From NCBI GenBank assembly GCA_016933045.1, contig JAFGBR010000030.1, positions 1 through 64,000 on the forward strand: 64,000 nt of DNA, written 5' to 3'. Origin of the DNA: Marinilabiliaceae bacterium (GTDB lineage Bacteria; Bacteroidota; Bacteroidia; Bacteroidales; Marinilabiliaceae). Under the pieces are notes generated by a model that had not been told where the DNA came from, ran no database searches, and saw only the letters and a program-made list of their open reading frames with translations. Made by a program: the position numbers and the translations under genes. This document shows, piece by piece, positions 27,325 to 37,475 of the stretch (positions are counted from its first letter, which is position 1; each line of letters starts with the position of its first letter).

Positions 27325-28323
27325 ATGCCTCGATTTAGAACTGAAATACAAGTATCAAAGCCAACATTTCAAATTAACTATTCAGACAAAATCTGTTTTG
27401 TTGGCTCATGCTTTGCCGAGGCTATTGGAGAAAAGTTCAAAGAATCACGATTCATTACCAATATAAACCCATTTGGCATTTTATACAACCCGGTTTCAAT
27501 TGCACGAAGTTTAGAAATGCTTATGGAACAAACAATTTTTAATGAAAAAGACCTCCATTTCAAATCGGGACTTTGGCACAGCTTCAGTCATCATGGCAAG
27601 TTTTCATCACCCGATAAAGATTTGGCTTTAGCTCAAATAAATAAATCAATTAATGACGGGACAATCTTCCTAAAAAATGCAAACTTCCTGTTTATTACAC
27701 TAGGTACATCTTTTGTATATGAACACAAAAATCTCGAAATGGTGGTATCAAACTGCCATAAATATCCATCAGATACATTTAACCGATATCGACTGGAAGT
27801 AGACGAAATTGTTGATCAATACAAAAACCTAATTGTAAAATTACTTGTATTCAACCCCAAACTTCGAATTATTTTCACCGTTAGTCCCGTTCGCCACTGG
27901 AAAGACGGCGCACATGGCAACCAGGTTAGTAAAGCCGTACTATTATTAGCCATCGATCAACTCGAACAATTATTTGAAAATGTCAGTTATTTCCCATCGT
28001 ACGAATTGGTTTTGGACGATCTTAGAGACTACCGTTTCTTTGCCGAAGATTTATTGCATACCAATAACCTGGCTACTGATTATATATGGGAAAAAATTCA
28101 AAGTTGGTTTAACGATCAAACCAAACAGTTTTGCAAAGATACAGATCAGCTAATAAAAGCACGAAATCATCGGCCTTTATTTCCCGATTCGCCAGAATAC
28201 TCAACATTTTTAGAGTCGATGCTCGAAAAAGTTAACCTATTAATTGAACGATACCCCAACGCCAATTTTATTAACGATAGAGACCTTTTTACTGACCGAA
28301 TTAGTGAGTTAACCAATTATTAA
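27325..28323 (+). CDS. GSCFA-domain protein
   Basis: The 332-residue protein is named by its motif FVGSCFAEAIGE (GSCFA at 27-31). Other conserved segments are NPFGILYNPVSIARSLE, LFITLGTSFVYE, FTVSPVRHWKDGAHGNQVSKA and AEDLLHTNNLATDYIW. GSCFA resembles SGNH/GDSL hydrolases, with the Ser28 and late His positions plausible catalytic residues. Substrate and pathway are unknown. The gene sits between queG and the glycogen locus, preceded by a 235-base AT-rich gap in which I see no gene. Confidence 0.88.
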   Translation: MPRFRTEIQVSKPTFQINYSDKICFVGSCFAEAIGEKFKESRFITNINPFGILYNPVSIARSLEMLMEQTIFNEKDLHFKSGLWHSFSHHGKFSSPDKDLALAQINKSINDGTIFLKNANFLFITLGTSFVYEHKNLEMVVSNCHKYPSDTFNRYRLEVDEIVDQYKNLIVKLLVFNPKLRIIFTVSPVRHWKDGAHGNQVSKAVLLLAIDQLEQLFENVSYFPSYELVLDDLRDYRFFAEDLLHTNNLATDYIWEKIQSWFNDQTKQFCKDTDQLIKARNHRPLFPDSPEYSTFLESMLEKVNLLIERYPNANFINDRDLFTDRISELTNY

Positions 28324-28390
28324 TAGTATAAACAAGTGTAGATAAAAGTTAAATAATTAAAAACAAATGGATTATAAACCTAAATAATAA

Positions 28391-28398
28391 TAAATTTG
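28391..28398 (+). promoter_or_regulatory. Putative -7 box upstream of the glycogen locus
   Basis: TAAATTTG fits TAnnTTTG, about 97 bases before the debranching enzyme start. The leader would be long and no -33 TTG was seen, so this is weak. Confidence 0.28.
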
Positions 28399-28494
28399 AT
28401 TGATGCTTAAGCCAAATATCCCATTTGGCAATAGCTCCCCAAAAAAATCTAAAGTCATTTTCACTATTCAACCATTTCCTAATCTAATTGTCAT

Positions 28495-30420
28495 ATGATC
28501 TATTTTCAACTTGACAAATCAAAACTTATTAACCTTGAATATTCTCTTTTTCGGGAAATACTAAGGACAAACAGAGCAGGAGCATATTCCAGCACTACTA
28601 TTATAGGATGCAACACCCGAAAATACCATGGATTACTGGTATGCCCCTTAAAAAACATGAACTACGAAAGACATGTTTTACTTTCAAATGTCGATGTTTC
28701 GGTAGTGCAGCACGATAAAGTTTTTAATTTAGGCATTCACAAATACCGTGGGAACCATTACGAACCTAAAGGACATAAATATATACGTAACTTCGAAATC
28801 GAAGACATTCCAAAACTCACATTCAGAGTTGGCGGAGTTGTTCTTTCAATGGAAATGCTACTCTCCGAAAAAGAAGAGCAGGTATTATTACGATATACCC
28901 TTGATGAAGCAAACTCACCTACACTATTACGCTTTAAACCCTATTTGGCTTTTCGAAGCGTTCACCGCTTAACTCACGAAAACCTTCAAGTAAATACAAA
29001 ATACAATTCAATAGAAAACGGAATACAATTAAGGCTATACGATGCATTCCCCGATTTAAACATGCAAATAAACAAACCAGCCGAATTTGTGCCAAATCCC
29101 GACTGGTACCGCGATATTGAATACATTAAAGAATATGAACGAGGATACGAATACCACGAAGATTTATATGTACCCGGATACTTTGAAGTGCCAATAACAA
29201 AAGGCGAAAGTATTGTTTTTTCAGCATCTACAAATATACATAAAACAACAGGACTAAAAGCCAAGTTTACTAAAGAGTCGAATAAACGTATTCCCCGCGA
29301 TACACTTTTAAATAACCTGCTTAATTCGGCACAACAATTCCTTGTTATTAAAGACAATAAATCGGAACTTATTGCAGGTTATCATTGGTATGGCGTTCGA
29401 TTAAGAGATACCCTGATATCGCTTCCCGGCCTTACTCTTTACCAAAGCGATCAGCATATTTATAAGGAAATATTAGAGAAAACAATCAAACGAATCCAGA
29501 AAGAATATCTTATAAAAAATCCCGATATTAATCAAATAGATGTTCCACTTTGGCTGTTTTGGACTCTTAAAGAGTGTGCCGAAATATGCAAAATAGATAA
29601 AATTTGGAGCACTTACGGATCTGTGCTTAAGGATATTCTCAACTTCTACCGAAATCCAAAATCAGAATTTGTTAAATGTTTATCAAATGATCTTATCTAT
29701 GCAAAACGAGAAGAAACGCCACTTACATGGATGGATTCAATGTGCGAAGAAAAGCCTGTTATTCCCCGATATGGAATGCCTGTTGAACTTAATGCACTTT
29801 GGTATAATGCCATCTGTTATGCTGTTGAACAGGCCGAAATAGCAAAAGATTTTGCATTTGTTGCAGAATGGTCTCCTATTGCCCAAAAAGTAAGTCAATC
29901 GTTCCTTAATAACTACTGGCTCGAAAACGAAGGTTACTTAGCTGACTGCATAGACAATGATATAATTGATAAATCAATACGATCAAATCAACTCTTTGCC
30001 ATTGCGCTAAATTTCTCACCTCTTAATAACGAACAACAAAAATCGGTACTTGATATAATAAAAAAAGAACTGCTTACTCCTAAAGGTTTAAGAACATTAT
30101 CTCCTTCCGATCCCAGTTACAAAGGAATAATAATTAATGAACCATTTTCAAGAGATCGAGCCTTACATCAGGGATGCGTTTGGCCCTGGCTATTTGGTTT
30201 TTTTGCCGATGCTTATTTAAATACTCATAAAAAAGGTGGTTTAGCATTTATTAAAAGAATAATGGAAGGTTTTGATGAAGAAATGTACGATCACTGTTTA
30301 GGAACTATTCCCGAATTTTATACGGGAACTCCTCCGCACGTAGGGAAAGGTGCTGTGTCGATGGCTTGGAATGTTGCGGCAATTTTAAAAGTCATAAAAC
30401 TAATCGAAAAATACAGTTAA
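28495..30420 (+). CDS. Glycogen debranching enzyme (amylo-alpha-1,6-glucosidase, GH133-like)
   Basis: This 641-residue protein joins an N-terminal GDE beta domain (about 10-260: NRAGAYSSTTIIGCNTRKYHGLLV) to a C-terminal alpha/alpha-barrel glucosidase (about 270-640). Landmarks are YHWYGVRLRDTLISLPGL, ETPLTWMDSM, RYGMPVELNALWYNAI, IIINEPFSRDRALHQGCVWPWLFG and the final GAVSMAWNVAAIL. The family removes alpha-1,6 branches from glycogen. The YGVRLRDT segment replaces the common WGRDT, an uncommon variant next to a catalytic Asp. It starts the plus-strand glucan operon and is separated by three bases from the GT4 gene. Confidence 0.92.
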   Translation: MIYFQLDKSKLINLEYSLFREILRTNRAGAYSSTTIIGCNTRKYHGLLVCPLKNMNYERHVLLSNVDVSVVQHDKVFNLGIHKYRGNHYEPKGHKYIRNFEIEDIPKLTFRVGGVVLSMEMLLSEKEEQVLLRYTLDEANSPTLLRFKPYLAFRSVHRLTHENLQVNTKYNSIENGIQLRLYDAFPDLNMQINKPAEFVPNPDWYRDIEYIKEYERGYEYHEDLYVPGYFEVPITKGESIVFSASTNIHKTTGLKAKFTKESNKRIPRDTLLNNLLNSAQQFLVIKDNKSELIAGYHWYGVRLRDTLISLPGLTLYQSDQHIYKEILEKTIKRIQKEYLIKNPDINQIDVPLWLFWTLKECAEICKIDKIWSTYGSVLKDILNFYRNPKSEFVKCLSNDLIYAKREETPLTWMDSMCEEKPVIPRYGMPVELNALWYNAICYAVEQAEIAKDFAFVAEWSPIAQKVSQSFLNNYWLENEGYLADCIDNDIIDKSIRSNQLFAIALNFSPLNNEQQKSVLDIIKKELLTPKGLRTLSPSDPSYKGIIINEPFSRDRALHQGCVWPWLFGFFADAYLNTHKKGGLAFIKRIMEGFDEEMYDHCLGTIPEFYTGTPPHVGKGAVSMAWNVAAILKVIKLIEKYS

Positions 30421-30423
30421 CAA

Positions 30424-31722
30424 ATGAAGGTGTTAATGTTTGGGTGGGAATTCCCACCTCATATTTCAGGTGGTTTAGGAACAGCATGCTACGGACTCAC
30501 TAAAGGGCTATCGCACATTCCTAATTTAAACGTGCTATTTGTGGTACCAAAAGCTTACGGCGATGAAGAACAAAAATCCATTCAGTTAATTGGAGCAAAT
30601 GACATTCATGTCTCACAAAGAAAACTGAATATTGAACATTTCAAAAAAGAACTTGATTATATCGAAGTAAACTCTCGATTAGTACCCTATATCGATCCCG
30701 AAGACTATTATAAACTTTCAAAAGCCGAAGTGGCAAGTAGTTTCAAATTTGTGCAAATAAACAACGAAGGAAAAATTGAGTTCTCGGGAAAATACGGGAA
30801 TAATCTATTACAAGAGATTGCTAATTACGCTATAGTAGCAAATATTATTGCACAGGACAACGAGTTCGATATTATTCATGCACACGACTGGCTGGCTTAT
30901 CCAGCCGGCATTGCAGCCAAAGAAGCATCAGGAAAACCACTGGTTATACATGTTCATGCTACCGATTTTGACCGAAGTGGTGGTAGTGTTAATCCAACAG
31001 TATACGAAATTGAAAAAAGAGGCATGGAAGCTGCCGATAAAATAATAACGGTTAGTAACCTTACCCGAAATATTGTTATTGAAAAATATGGCATTCCTGC
31101 CGAAAAAATACATACTGTATACAACGCTGTTGACACAATAAAAGACAGGGAATTATCAGGAATTACAAAAGGGGTCGATGAAAAAATAGTAACCTTCCTT
31201 GGACGTATAACAATGCAGAAAGGCCCCGAATTTTTCATCGAAGCCGCCAATCAGGTACTTAAAAAAATGAAAAACGTCCGCTTTATAATGGCTGGTAGTG
31301 GCGATATGATGGAGCGAATGATTCGCAGGGCTGCCGAGCTTAAAATTACCGACAAATTTCATTTTACAGGCTTTTTACGTGGTGATGATGTTTTTAAAAT
31401 GTTAAAAATAAGCGACTTATATGTTATGCCATCTGTGTCTGAGCCATTTGGAATATCACCTTTAGAAGCAATGCAAAGCAATGTTCCGGTGCTAATATCT
31501 CATCAATCGGGGGTAGCCGAAATATTAACCTATGCTATTAAAACTAATTTTTGGGATGTTGATGCCATGGCCGATGCCATTTACGGTATTCTCAACTATC
31601 CGGCACTCTCAAAAATGTTTATCAAACACGGAAAATTTGAAGTCGATAATTTAAAGTGGGAAAACTCAGCACGAAAAGTAAAAGAGGTATATGATATGGC
31701 CTTAATTACAAATAACAACTAA
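30424..31722 (+). CDS. GT4 glycosyltransferase, glycogen-synthase-like
   Basis: The 432-residue GT-B retaining glycosyltransferase begins MFGWEFPPHISGGLGTACYG, the donor loop with GGLG. The C-terminal domain has ITMQKGPEFFIEAA (Arg/Lys at the phosphate site) and the E-x7-E pair in SEPFGISPLEAM. In gene context (debranching enzyme before it, GH57 amylase-like enzyme after it) it probably elongates an alpha-glucan, or acts as a maltosyl-type or starch-synthase-like enzyme. Donor (UDP-, ADP- or GDP-glucose) cannot be read from sequence. Confidence 0.88.
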   Translation: MKVLMFGWEFPPHISGGLGTACYGLTKGLSHIPNLNVLFVVPKAYGDEEQKSIQLIGANDIHVSQRKLNIEHFKKELDYIEVNSRLVPYIDPEDYYKLSKAEVASSFKFVQINNEGKIEFSGKYGNNLLQEIANYAIVANIIAQDNEFDIIHAHDWLAYPAGIAAKEASGKPLVIHVHATDFDRSGGSVNPTVYEIEKRGMEAADKIITVSNLTRNIVIEKYGIPAEKIHTVYNAVDTIKDRELSGITKGVDEKIVTFLGRITMQKGPEFFIEAANQVLKKMKNVRFIMAGSGDMMERMIRRAAELKITDKFHFTGFLRGDDVFKMLKISDLYVMPSVSEPFGISPLEAMQSNVPVLISHQSGVAEILTYAIKTNFWDVDAMADAIYGILNYPALSKMFIKHGKFEVDNLKWENSARKVKEVYDMALITNNN

Positions 31723-31788
31723 ACTTAATTAACTAAAAAATGTCTCTAAATCCTTAATTAGAGGCCTAACCATATAACAATCTAACAC

Positions 31789-33108
31789 ATGAGAACAATT
31801 TGTTTCTATTTTCAAATACACCAACCATTTCGATTCAGAAGATATCGCTTTTTCGATATTGGAAATGATCATTACTACTACGATGATTACACCAACGAAT
31901 CGATACTCAGAAAAGTAAGCAACAAATCATATCTGCCAACTAACAAATTATTACTTGAATTAATAAATAAACATAAAGGAAAATTTAAAGTTTCTTTCTC
32001 CATTTCCGGGATTGCCATTGATCAGTTTAAACTATATGCCCCCGAAGTTATTGACAGTTTTAAAATGCTTGCAAAAACTGGCTGTGTCGAATTTTTATCC
32101 GAAACCTGTTCGCATTCACTAGTGGCATTAAAAAACGCTGATGAATTTAAAAAACAAGTAACTCAACATTCGAACACTATTGAGGAAACTTTTGGTGTTA
32201 AACCTACAGTATTTAGAAACACCGAATTAATTTATTCCGATTTAATGGGGGAAATAGTTGCATCAATGGGTTTTAAAGCAATGATTACCGAAGGTGCAAA
32301 ACACATTCTGGGTTGGAAGAGCCCTAATTACCTATATTGCAATGCAATCAATCCACGCTTAAAAATATTACTCAAAAACTATATTCTAAGTGATGATATT
32401 GCTTTCCGTTTTGGTAATAAAAGCTGGTGTGAATGGCCTCTTACTGCAGATAAATACGTAAAATGGCTCAACCAAATTGACAAAAAAGATGAAGTAATTA
32501 ACCTATTCCTCGATTATGAAACATTTGGTGAACATCAGTCAAAAGAGACCGGCATCTTTGATTTCATAAGTGCATTACCCGAAAAAGTATTTAAAAAATC
32601 TAAATTCACATTCTCAACACCTTCTGAGGTAGCCGACTCGCTTCAACCTGTAGCAGCCATACATGTACCTACCCCAATTAGCTGGGCTGATGAAGAGCGT
32701 GACTTAACAGCCTGGCTTGGTAATGAAATGCAACAAGAGGCTTTTAATAAATTATATTCTCTTTTACCCAAAATATATAAATGCCAGGACAATAAACTAC
32801 TTACCGACTGGAAATACCTTCAAACCAGCGATCATTTTTACTACATGTGCACAAAATACTTCTCCGACGGAGATGTACATGCCTACTTTAATCCTTACGA
32901 AACACCTTACGAGGCTTTTATTAACTACATGAATATTCTAAGCGATTTTACAATCCGTTTAAATTCGGCAGTCCCCGAAAATTCAATGGAAGTTGAACTG
33001 GCAAACTTATCGACACTTCTAACCGAAAAAGACGATAAAATATTACGCCTCGAAAAGGAACTAAAAAAAATGAGAGAGAAAAAGTTAAGTGCTAAAACAA
33101 CAAAATAA
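31789..33108 (+). CDS. GH57 alpha-amylase/branching-type enzyme
   Basis: This 439-residue protein has the GH57 motifs: YFQIHQPFRF (His11), the nucleophile Glu146 in FRNTELIYSD, the acid/base Asp242 in LFLDYETFGEH, and FLSETCSHSLVAL. The C-terminus carries a short coiled coil (EVELANLSTLLTEKDDKILR). GH57 members of this type include alpha-amylases and 4-alpha-glucanotransferases. It is encoded between two glycogen synthase-like genes, so intracellular alpha-glucan turnover is the likely job. No signal peptide is present, which supports that. Confidence 0.92.
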   Translation: MRTICFYFQIHQPFRFRRYRFFDIGNDHYYYDDYTNESILRKVSNKSYLPTNKLLLELINKHKGKFKVSFSISGIAIDQFKLYAPEVIDSFKMLAKTGCVEFLSETCSHSLVALKNADEFKKQVTQHSNTIEETFGVKPTVFRNTELIYSDLMGEIVASMGFKAMITEGAKHILGWKSPNYLYCNAINPRLKILLKNYILSDDIAFRFGNKSWCEWPLTADKYVKWLNQIDKKDEVINLFLDYETFGEHQSKETGIFDFISALPEKVFKKSKFTFSTPSEVADSLQPVAAIHVPTPISWADEERDLTAWLGNEMQQEAFNKLYSLLPKIYKCQDNKLLTDWKYLQTSDHFYYMCTKYFSDGDVHAYFNPYETPYEAFINYMNILSDFTIRLNSAVPENSMEVELANLSTLLTEKDDKILRLEKELKKMREKKLSAKTTK

Positions 33109-33168
33109 CAACCTCGTTACAATTATTGAAGAATATCTTTTAGGGAAAAACGATTCATTCATCTGACT

Positions 33169-36100
33169 ATGATAGACAGTTATTTAAAACCGGATTACGT
33201 ATTCGAAACAAGTTGGGAAGTGTGCAACAAAATGGGAGGAATACACACCGTTTTGGCAACAAAAGCTCAAACATTAATGCAACAACTTCAGGACAATCTG
33301 ATTTTTATTGGCCCTGATGTTTGGAGAGGCCCTCAGCCAAACCCCGAATTTATTGAAGATAAAAGCTTATTTGCCGACTGGCAGGAGGTACTTTTAAAAG
33401 AAGGGTTTCATGTTAAAGTTGGCAGATGGAATGTAGTTAGCAAACCTATTGCATTGTTAATTGATTTTAGCCCTTTTGTCCCTCAAAAAAATGATATCCT
33501 TTCAAGCTTGTGGGAAAAATACAAGGTCGACAGTATTAGTGGCCAATGGGACTATGTAGAGCCTGTTTTATTTGGATATGCAGCAGCAAAAGTAATTGAG
33601 AGTTTTTACAACTTTAAACTTAATATAAAACACAAGGTTATTGCTCATTTTAACGAATGGATGACCGGAAGTGGGGTCCTCATTTTAAAAAATGAACTCC
33701 CTCAAATTGCAACCGTTTTCACTACTCATGCCACCACCGTTGGTCGCTCATTATCCGGTAACGGCCAATCGTTTTACGATAATATTACTGAATTTGATGG
33801 CGACCTGAAAGCTCATGAACTTGGTGTTGTTTCAAAACACTCCATCGAAAAAATTGCAGCCAATCAATCCGACTGTTTCACTACTGTTTCGGAAATAACT
33901 GCAAAAGAATGTCGCCAATTTTTTGGTCGCGAAGTTGATGTTGTAACGCCCAATGGTTTTGAAGAAGATTTCGTACCTACTGGTGTCGAATTTGAAAAAA
34001 AACGATCAACAGCTCGTAACAAACTTAAAACGGTTACCGAAGCCCTGTTAGGTTATTCATTATCGGACGATACTATTTTTATTGCAAACAGCGGTCGTTA
34101 CGAATATAAAAACAAGGGTATTGATGTGTTTATGGATGCACTTAAACTTCTTAATGAAGAGTCATCTGGAAAATTCCCTCAAATAGTTGCATTTGTTCTT
34201 ATTCCTGCAAATACTTATGGCCCCCGTAAAGATTTAAAAGATAAACTGACAAATAATGATTCATCGGTTAAACTGGAAAACCCCTTCTTAACACATGGAT
34301 TAAACGATTTAGGTTACGACCCCATTATTAATAAAATTCAAGACATACATTTGAGTAATGATGCAACCGACAAAGTTAAACTCATTTTTGTTCCATCGTA
34401 CTTAAATGGCAATGATGGTATTTTTAACATGCCATATTACGACATCCTTATTGGCATGGATTTGACGGTTTTCCCATCATATTACGAACCTTGGGGATAT
34501 ACACCGGTTGAAAGTCTTGCATTTAAAATACCAACCATAACTACCAGTCTGGCTGGTTTTGGAATATATGCAAGTACTCTTTCTAAAGGTATTAATGACG
34601 GAATAGAAATTATTACCCGTAACGATTCAAATCATCAACAAACAACGATAAATATTGCCAACATAATTAAAACATTCTGTAGCAAAACCAATAATGAAGT
34701 AACTATTATTCGCGAAAAAGCTCAAAAAATTTCATCAACCGTTGAGTGGGATACTCTGATAAAACATTATTTTAAAGCTTTTGATTTAGCTCTCAAAGAG
34801 GTTAATAACCGAAAAGACCAAATTGCACAGATTCAGCAGCCAATTGCCCGCATTAAAGTTCATGCCGAAACCAGCAATATGCCTATTTGGAAAAGAATCG
34901 TTGTAAAATCGAAATTACCCGACAGAATAAAAACGCTTCACGATCTATCACGTAACCTATGGTGGTGTTGGAATTACAGGGCATCGGAACTTTTTGAAAT
35001 GATAGACGACGATTTATGGCACTCTACTAATAAAAACCCTATTCAACTTATCGACAAAGTGTCGTACGACCGACTATCACAGTTAGCTAACGATAACGGT
35101 TTTACCGAAAAACTCGATAGTGTTTACAACGAGTTTAAAAATTACTTAGCCCAACCATATTCTACAAAACAAAGCATTGCCTATTTCAGCATGGAATATG
35201 GACTAAACACTAACTTAAAAATTTATTCAGGTGGATTAGGAATATTAGCCGGCGATTACTTAAAAGAGGTAAGCGACTGCCGGGTTAACATGGTTGCTGT
35301 TGGTCTTTTATATAAATTCGGCTATTTCAGACAGGCACTTTCTTTAAACGGTGATCAAATGGCTAATTACGAACCCCAAGAGCTTTCTCAGCTGCCTATA
35401 GAGGAGGTTCGCGCTAAAAATGGAGAACCAGCATTAATCGAAATTGATCTGCCCGGACGAAATGTGTACGCAAAAGTTTGGAAGGTATCAGTTGGACGTA
35501 TCCCTTTATACCTTCTCGATACCGATAACAACTCTAATAATCCTCAAGACCGCGAAATAACCCACAAACTATATGGCGGCGATTGGGAGAACCGCTTAAA
35601 ACAAGAAATGCTACTCGGACTTGGAGGTATAAGGTTACTAAAGCTGCTGGAACACAATTGCGATCTATATCATTGCAACGAAGGTCATGCTGCTTTAATT
35701 AACGTACAACGATTAACCAATTTAATTGAAGAAAAACTCAGTTTTACCGAAGCTATGGAGATGGTTCGTGCATCATCACTGTTCACAACTCATACGCCTG
35801 TTCCTGCTGGCCACGACTCGTTCGAAGAAGATATGTTTCGTATGTACATGCGCCATTTCCCCGAAAAACTAAATATATCATGGGAAGACTTTATGAGCTT
35901 AGGGCGCGAAAATCCATCAAACCCTAACGAAAAATTCTCGATGAGTGTTTTGGCATTAAAAACTTCACAAGAGGTGAATGGTGTTAGCTGGCTACATGGC
36001 GAAGTAAGCAAAAACATGTTCAGAAATATCTGGAAAGGTTATTTCCAGGAAGAAGTTCCTATTGGATTTGTTACAAACGGTGTTCACTATGGAACATGGA

Positions 36101-37410
36101 CGGCTGTTGATTGGCAACGTCTATATGAAAAAGAATTTGGATCCGATTTTTTATCCGATCTATCTAATAAAAAACACTGGGAACAAATTTACAATGTTTC
36201 CGACCAAACGGTTTGGGAAACAAGAAAAAAGCTTCGTAAAAAACTTCTCGATTTCATAAAAGCACGGATCGAAAAAAACATGGTTAACCGCCATGAAGAC
36301 CCCTCGCAAGTATTACAGGTACTCGAAAAAATTAACGAGAACGCATTAACTATTGGTTTTGCACGTCGTTTTGCCACTTACAAACGGGCTCATCTGCTAT
36401 TTACCGATCTTGACAGGTTATCTCGAATTGTTAATAATCCGAAACAACCTGTACAATTCATTTTTGCAGGCAAAGCTCACCCGGCCGATGGTGCTGGGCA
36501 AGGATTGATAAGACATATTGTTGAAATTTCGAAAAGACCCGAGTTTGTTGGTAAAATTGTTTTTCTCGAAAACTACGACATGGAGCTGGGAAAACGACTA
36601 GTAACGGGCGTTGATATTTGGATGAACACCCCAACCCGTCCTCTGGAAGCATCAGGCACAAGTGGACAGAAAGCTGAATTAAACGGGGTACTCAATTTTA
36701 GCGTATTAGATGGTTGGTGGTACGAAGGTTATAACGAAGGTGCTGGGTGGTCATTGACCGAAAAACGCACTTACGAAAACCAACAATTCCAAGACGAACT
36801 CGATGCTGCAACAATCTATAGCATGTTCGAAAACGAAATAATACCACTTTACTACAATCAGGACGAAAATGGGGTGCCTAAACAATGGGTACAATACATT
36901 AAAAACTCCATTGCCCACATTGCACCTGAGTTTACAACAAAACGTATGCTCGACGATTACCTCGACCGTTTTTACAATAAACTTTACGACAGGTTCAAGC
37001 TATTAAAAGCCAACGAATACCAAAAGGCCATTGAAATTGCTGCTTATAAACGAAAAGTTTTAGCCGGATGGAACGACATTGAAGTTATGGATATAGAAAT
37101 GCCTGACATTTGGAAAGTTGAACTGGGAATTGGTGATATTTATGAAGTTAATGTTATTTTAGACTTGAAAAAATTAACCGGTATTGACGTTGGCATTGAA
37201 ATGGTATTTACCGATCTGTCTGAAGGACAATCCACAAAAATACTTAGCATAAAAGAGTTTGAGGTTACTAAAAAAGAAGGTTCAAAAGTTTATTATTCAT
37301 TAAAAAATGTGCTTAAACTACCGGGTGTATTCAATTTCGGTATCAGAATGTTTCCCAAAAACAGTGACCTGCCTTATAAACAGGATTTTGGACTGGTTAG
37401 ATGGATATAA
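33169..37410 (+). CDS. Fusion of glycogen synthase (GT3) and alpha-glucan phosphorylase (GT35)
   Basis: The 1413-residue protein joins two enzymes with opposite activities. Residues 1-560 are a GT3 (eukaryotic-type) glycogen synthase: VFETSWEVCNKMGGIHTVL, THATTVGRSL, and catalytic YYEPWGYTPVES (Glu440 and Glu448). Residues 575-1413 are a GT35 glucan phosphorylase of the short bacterial/archaeal kind: LHDLSRNLWWCWNY, MEYGLNTNLKIYSGGLGILAGDYLKE and EASGTSGQKAELNG, in which Lys1168 is the probable PLP lysine. Both active sites look complete. It ends the glucan operon and is followed by a terminator. Such fusions are found in Bacteroidota; the coupling of synthesis and breakdown is not explained by sequence. 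Confidence 0.94.
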   Translation: MIDSYLKPDYVFETSWEVCNKMGGIHTVLATKAQTLMQQLQDNLIFIGPDVWRGPQPNPEFIEDKSLFADWQEVLLKEGFHVKVGRWNVVSKPIALLIDFSPFVPQKNDILSSLWEKYKVDSISGQWDYVEPVLFGYAAAKVIESFYNFKLNIKHKVIAHFNEWMTGSGVLILKNELPQIATVFTTHATTVGRSLSGNGQSFYDNITEFDGDLKAHELGVVSKHSIEKIAANQSDCFTTVSEITAKECRQFFGREVDVVTPNGFEEDFVPTGVEFEKKRSTARNKLKTVTEALLGYSLSDDTIFIANSGRYEYKNKGIDVFMDALKLLNEESSGKFPQIVAFVLIPANTYGPRKDLKDKLTNNDSSVKLENPFLTHGLNDLGYDPIINKIQDIHLSNDATDKVKLIFVPSYLNGNDGIFNMPYYDILIGMDLTVFPSYYEPWGYTPVESLAFKIPTITTSLAGFGIYASTLSKGINDGIEIITRNDSNHQQTTINIANIIKTFCSKTNNEVTIIREKAQKISSTVEWDTLIKHYFKAFDLALKEVNNRKDQIAQIQQPIARIKVHAETSNMPIWKRIVVKSKLPDRIKTLHDLSRNLWWCWNYRASELFEMIDDDLWHSTNKNPIQLIDKVSYDRLSQLANDNGFTEKLDSVYNEFKNYLAQPYSTKQSIAYFSMEYGLNTNLKIYSGGLGILAGDYLKEVSDCRVNMVAVGLLYKFGYFRQALSLNGDQMANYEPQELSQLPIEEVRAKNGEPALIEIDLPGRNVYAKVWKVSVGRIPLYLLDTDNNSNNPQDREITHKLYGGDWENRLKQEMLLGLGGIRLLKLLEHNCDLYHCNEGHAALINVQRLTNLIEEKLSFTEAMEMVRASSLFTTHTPVPAGHDSFEEDMFRMYMRHFPEKLNISWEDFMSLGRENPSNPNEKFSMSVLALKTSQEVNGVSWLHGEVSKNMFRNIWKGYFQEEVPIGFVTNGVHYGTWTAVDWQRLYEKEFGSDFLSDLSNKKHWEQIYNVSDQTVWETRKKLRKKLLDFIKARIEKNMVNRHEDPSQVLQVLEKINENALTIGFARRFATYKRAHLLFTDLDRLSRIVNNPKQPVQFIFAGKAHPADGAGQGLIRHIVEISKRPEFVGKIVFLENYDMELGKRLVTGVDIWMNTPTRPLEASGTSGQKAELNGVLNFSVLDGWWYEGYNEGAGWSLTEKRTYENQQFQDELDAATIYSMFENEIIPLYYNQDENGVPKQWVQYIKNSIAHIAPEFTTKRMLDDYLDRFYNKLYDRFKLLKANEYQKAIEIAAYKRKVLAGWNDIEVMDIEMPDIWKVELGIGDIYEVNVILDLKKLTGIDVGIEMVFTDLSEGQSTKILSIKEFEVTKKEGSKVYYSLKNVLKLPGVFNFGIRMFPKNSDLPYKQDFGLVRWI

Positions 37411-37432
37411 GCAAGCTTGGATATAATCAATT

Positions 37433-37464
37433 AGGGTGTATAGTTTTGCTTTACACCCTTTTTA
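37433..37464 (+). terminator. Terminator of the glycogen operon
   Basis: An 8-bp stem, AGGGTGTA (37433-37440) with TACACCCT (37452-37459), has an 11-base loop and is followed by TTTTAT. It sits between the fusion gene and the convergent Wzi gene, so it may work in both directions, though the U-tract favours the plus strand. Confidence 0.85.
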
Positions 37465-37475
37465 TATTTGCGCCC

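Noticed and set aside
31744-31763. Hairpin CTCTAA...TTAGAG between the GT4 and GH57 genes
   Set aside because: The stem is only six pairs and is not followed by a T run on the plus strand; the T run exists on the other strand, where no gene ends.
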